Origin: Actinomycetota bacterium
GTDB taxonomy: Bacteria > Actinomycetota > Acidimicrobiia > Acidimicrobiales > JAFATL01
Assembly: GCA_019243975.1 (NCBI GenBank)
Contig: JAFATL010000630.1
Coordinates: forward strand, 1 to 5,100
Direction: 5' to 3'
Length of the DNA: 5,100 nucleotides
Below are positions 4,235 to 5,100 of the stretch, piece after piece. The notes below the pieces were generated by a model. That model had not been told where the DNA came from. It saw nothing but the letters and a program-made list of their open reading frames with translations, and searched no databases. Position 1 is the first letter of the stretch. Every line of letters starts with the position of its first letter. The position numbers and the translations under genes were made by a program.

Positions 4235-5100
4235 CGAGACACGGCATCACCATTCCGTTCGACGGCGTGTCGCTCGCCGACCACCGCGACTGGTTCCGCG
4301 AGCTGGTCGACCTGGGTTACACCGACGTGTGGTCGAGCGAGGCCAACGGCACCGACGCGTTCACGCCGTTGGCGCTGGCGGCGGCGTGGGCGCCGGAACT
4401 ACGGCTCGGTTGCGCGATCGTGCCCGCGTACACGCGCGGGCCGGCGTTGATGGCGATGAGCGTGGCGGCCATGGCCGAGGCGGCGCCGGGCCGGTTCGCG
4501 TTCGGCATCGGCACCTCGTCTGACGTCATCGTCGGCCGCTGGAACGACATCCCCTTCGACGAGCCCTACAAGAAGACGCGCGACATGGTGCGCTTCCTCA
4601 AGACCGCGCTCACCGGCGACAAGGTCGACGAGGAGTACGACACGTTCAAGGTGCGCGGCTTCCGTCTCGGCCGGAAGCCACCCGAGGTGCCGCCCATCCT
4701 CGTGGGCGCGTTGCGCCCCGGCATGCTGCGCCTGGGCGGCCGCGAAGGCGACGGCGCCATCATCAACTGGCTGTCGGCCGACGACGTGAAGCAGGTGGCG
4801 CCCGAAGTCGGCGAGGGCAAGGAGATCGTCGCCCGCATCTTCGTGTGTCCCACCGAGGACGTCGACACCGCGCGCGGCATCGGCCGCTTCGCCATCGCCG
4901 CCTACCTCAACGTGCCCGTGTACGCCGCGTTCCACGAGTGGGTCGGCCGGGGTGACGACCTCAAGGGCATGTGGGAGAACTGGAAGGCAGGCGATCGCAA
5001 GGCCGCCACCGCCGCCATTCCCGATCACGTCATCGACGAGCTGATCGTGCACGGCTCGCCCGCGCAGTGCCGGGAGCACATTGCTCGCTACGTCGAGAAC
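4231..5100 (+). CDS. Luciferase-like (LLM class) F420- or flavin-dependent oxidoreductase, 3' end missing
   Basis: The first 290 residues of a bacterial-luciferase-fold TIM-barrel enzyme; no stop is reached before the right edge. Visible family features are the N-terminal strand HGITIPFDGVSLAD, LGYTDVWSSEANGTDAFTPL (28-47), LRLGCAIVPAYTRGPALMAM (57-76), the signature GRFAFGIGTSSDVIVGRWND (87-106), and PPEVPPILVGALRPGMLRLG (150-169). C-terminal to these is the HGSPAQCREHIARYVE region (274-289), typical of the last helix, so only a few tens of residues should be missing. The set resembles the actinobacterial Rv3093c-like F420-dependent group more than FMN luciferases, but cofactor choice cannot be proven from this. 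The likely role is oxidation, reduction or monooxygenation of a cyclic or carbonyl substrate. It is tightly coupled to the thioesterase by the ATGA overlap and has its own ribosome binding site, so it belongs to the same operon. Confidence 0.92.
   Translation, partial: MTRHGITIPFDGVSLADHRDWFRELVDLGYTDVWSSEANGTDAFTPLALAAAWAPELRLGCAIVPAYTRGPALMAMSVAAMAEAAPGRFAFGIGTSSDVIVGRWNDIPFDEPYKKTRDMVRFLKTALTGDKVDEEYDTFKVRGFRLGRKPPEVPPILVGALRPGMLRLGGREGDGAIINWLSADDVKQVAPEVGEGKEIVARIFVCPTEDVDTARGIGRFAIAAYLNVPVYAAFHEWVGRGDDLKGMWENWKAGDRKAATAAIPDHVIDELIVHGSPAQCREHIARYVEN

Noticed and set aside
1..5100. Mobile element, CRISPR array, tRNA or toxin-antitoxin signatures.
   Set aside because: No transposase or integrase motif, spaced direct repeat array, or cloverleaf-like segment was seen on either strand by eye. 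The small proteins do not pair as a toxin and antitoxin.

Overview
The window looks like chromosomal DNA of a high-GC actinobacterium. Codon third positions are strongly G/C. Several genes lack a Shine-Dalgarno sequence and carry a -10-like hexamer almost directly before the start codon, as in actinobacterial leaderless transcripts. One gene probably encodes an F420-dependent enzyme. An Acidimicrobiia-like soil or freshwater lineage is my best guess, but that is an impression from protein style, not a search. I see no mobile element, CRISPR array, rRNA or tRNA.

Left block, minus strand (1-1020): a 45-residue acidic/basic helical small protein, a GlsB/YeaQ-type small membrane protein, and the N-terminal 176 residues of a thiolase that runs off the left edge. 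The small protein has a promoter-like sequence that resembles the DNA-damage (PafBC, formerly RecA-NDp) promoter of actinobacteria. It is placed so that transcription would begin at or next to the ATG.

Centre (1021-1721): a 129-base intergenic stretch holds a 9-bp inverted repeat and a strong hairpin. The hairpin lies 6 bases past the stop of a minus-strand glyoxalase/VOC-fold protein (1150-1677). That gene is divergent from the right block, with only 44 bases between the two start codons.

Right block, plus strand (1722-5100): five closely packed genes that probably form one operon. They encode a 32-residue lysine-rich protein with an excellent ribosome binding site, a two-helix PLDc_N-domain membrane protein with a charged coiled-coil tail, an amidohydrolase-2 metal enzyme, a TesB-like double-hotdog acyl-CoA thioesterase, and a luciferase-like flavin/F420 oxidoreductase cut by the right edge. 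The last two overlap by ATGA.

Together, the thiolase, VOC protein, amidohydrolase, thioesterase and LLM oxidoreductase suggest degradation of a CoA-linked or cyclic carbon compound (lipid, steroid, terpenoid or aromatic). The substrate cannot be read from the sequence. The features most worth a second look are the two unrecognised small proteins, the damage-type promoter, and the repeated leaderless start architecture.
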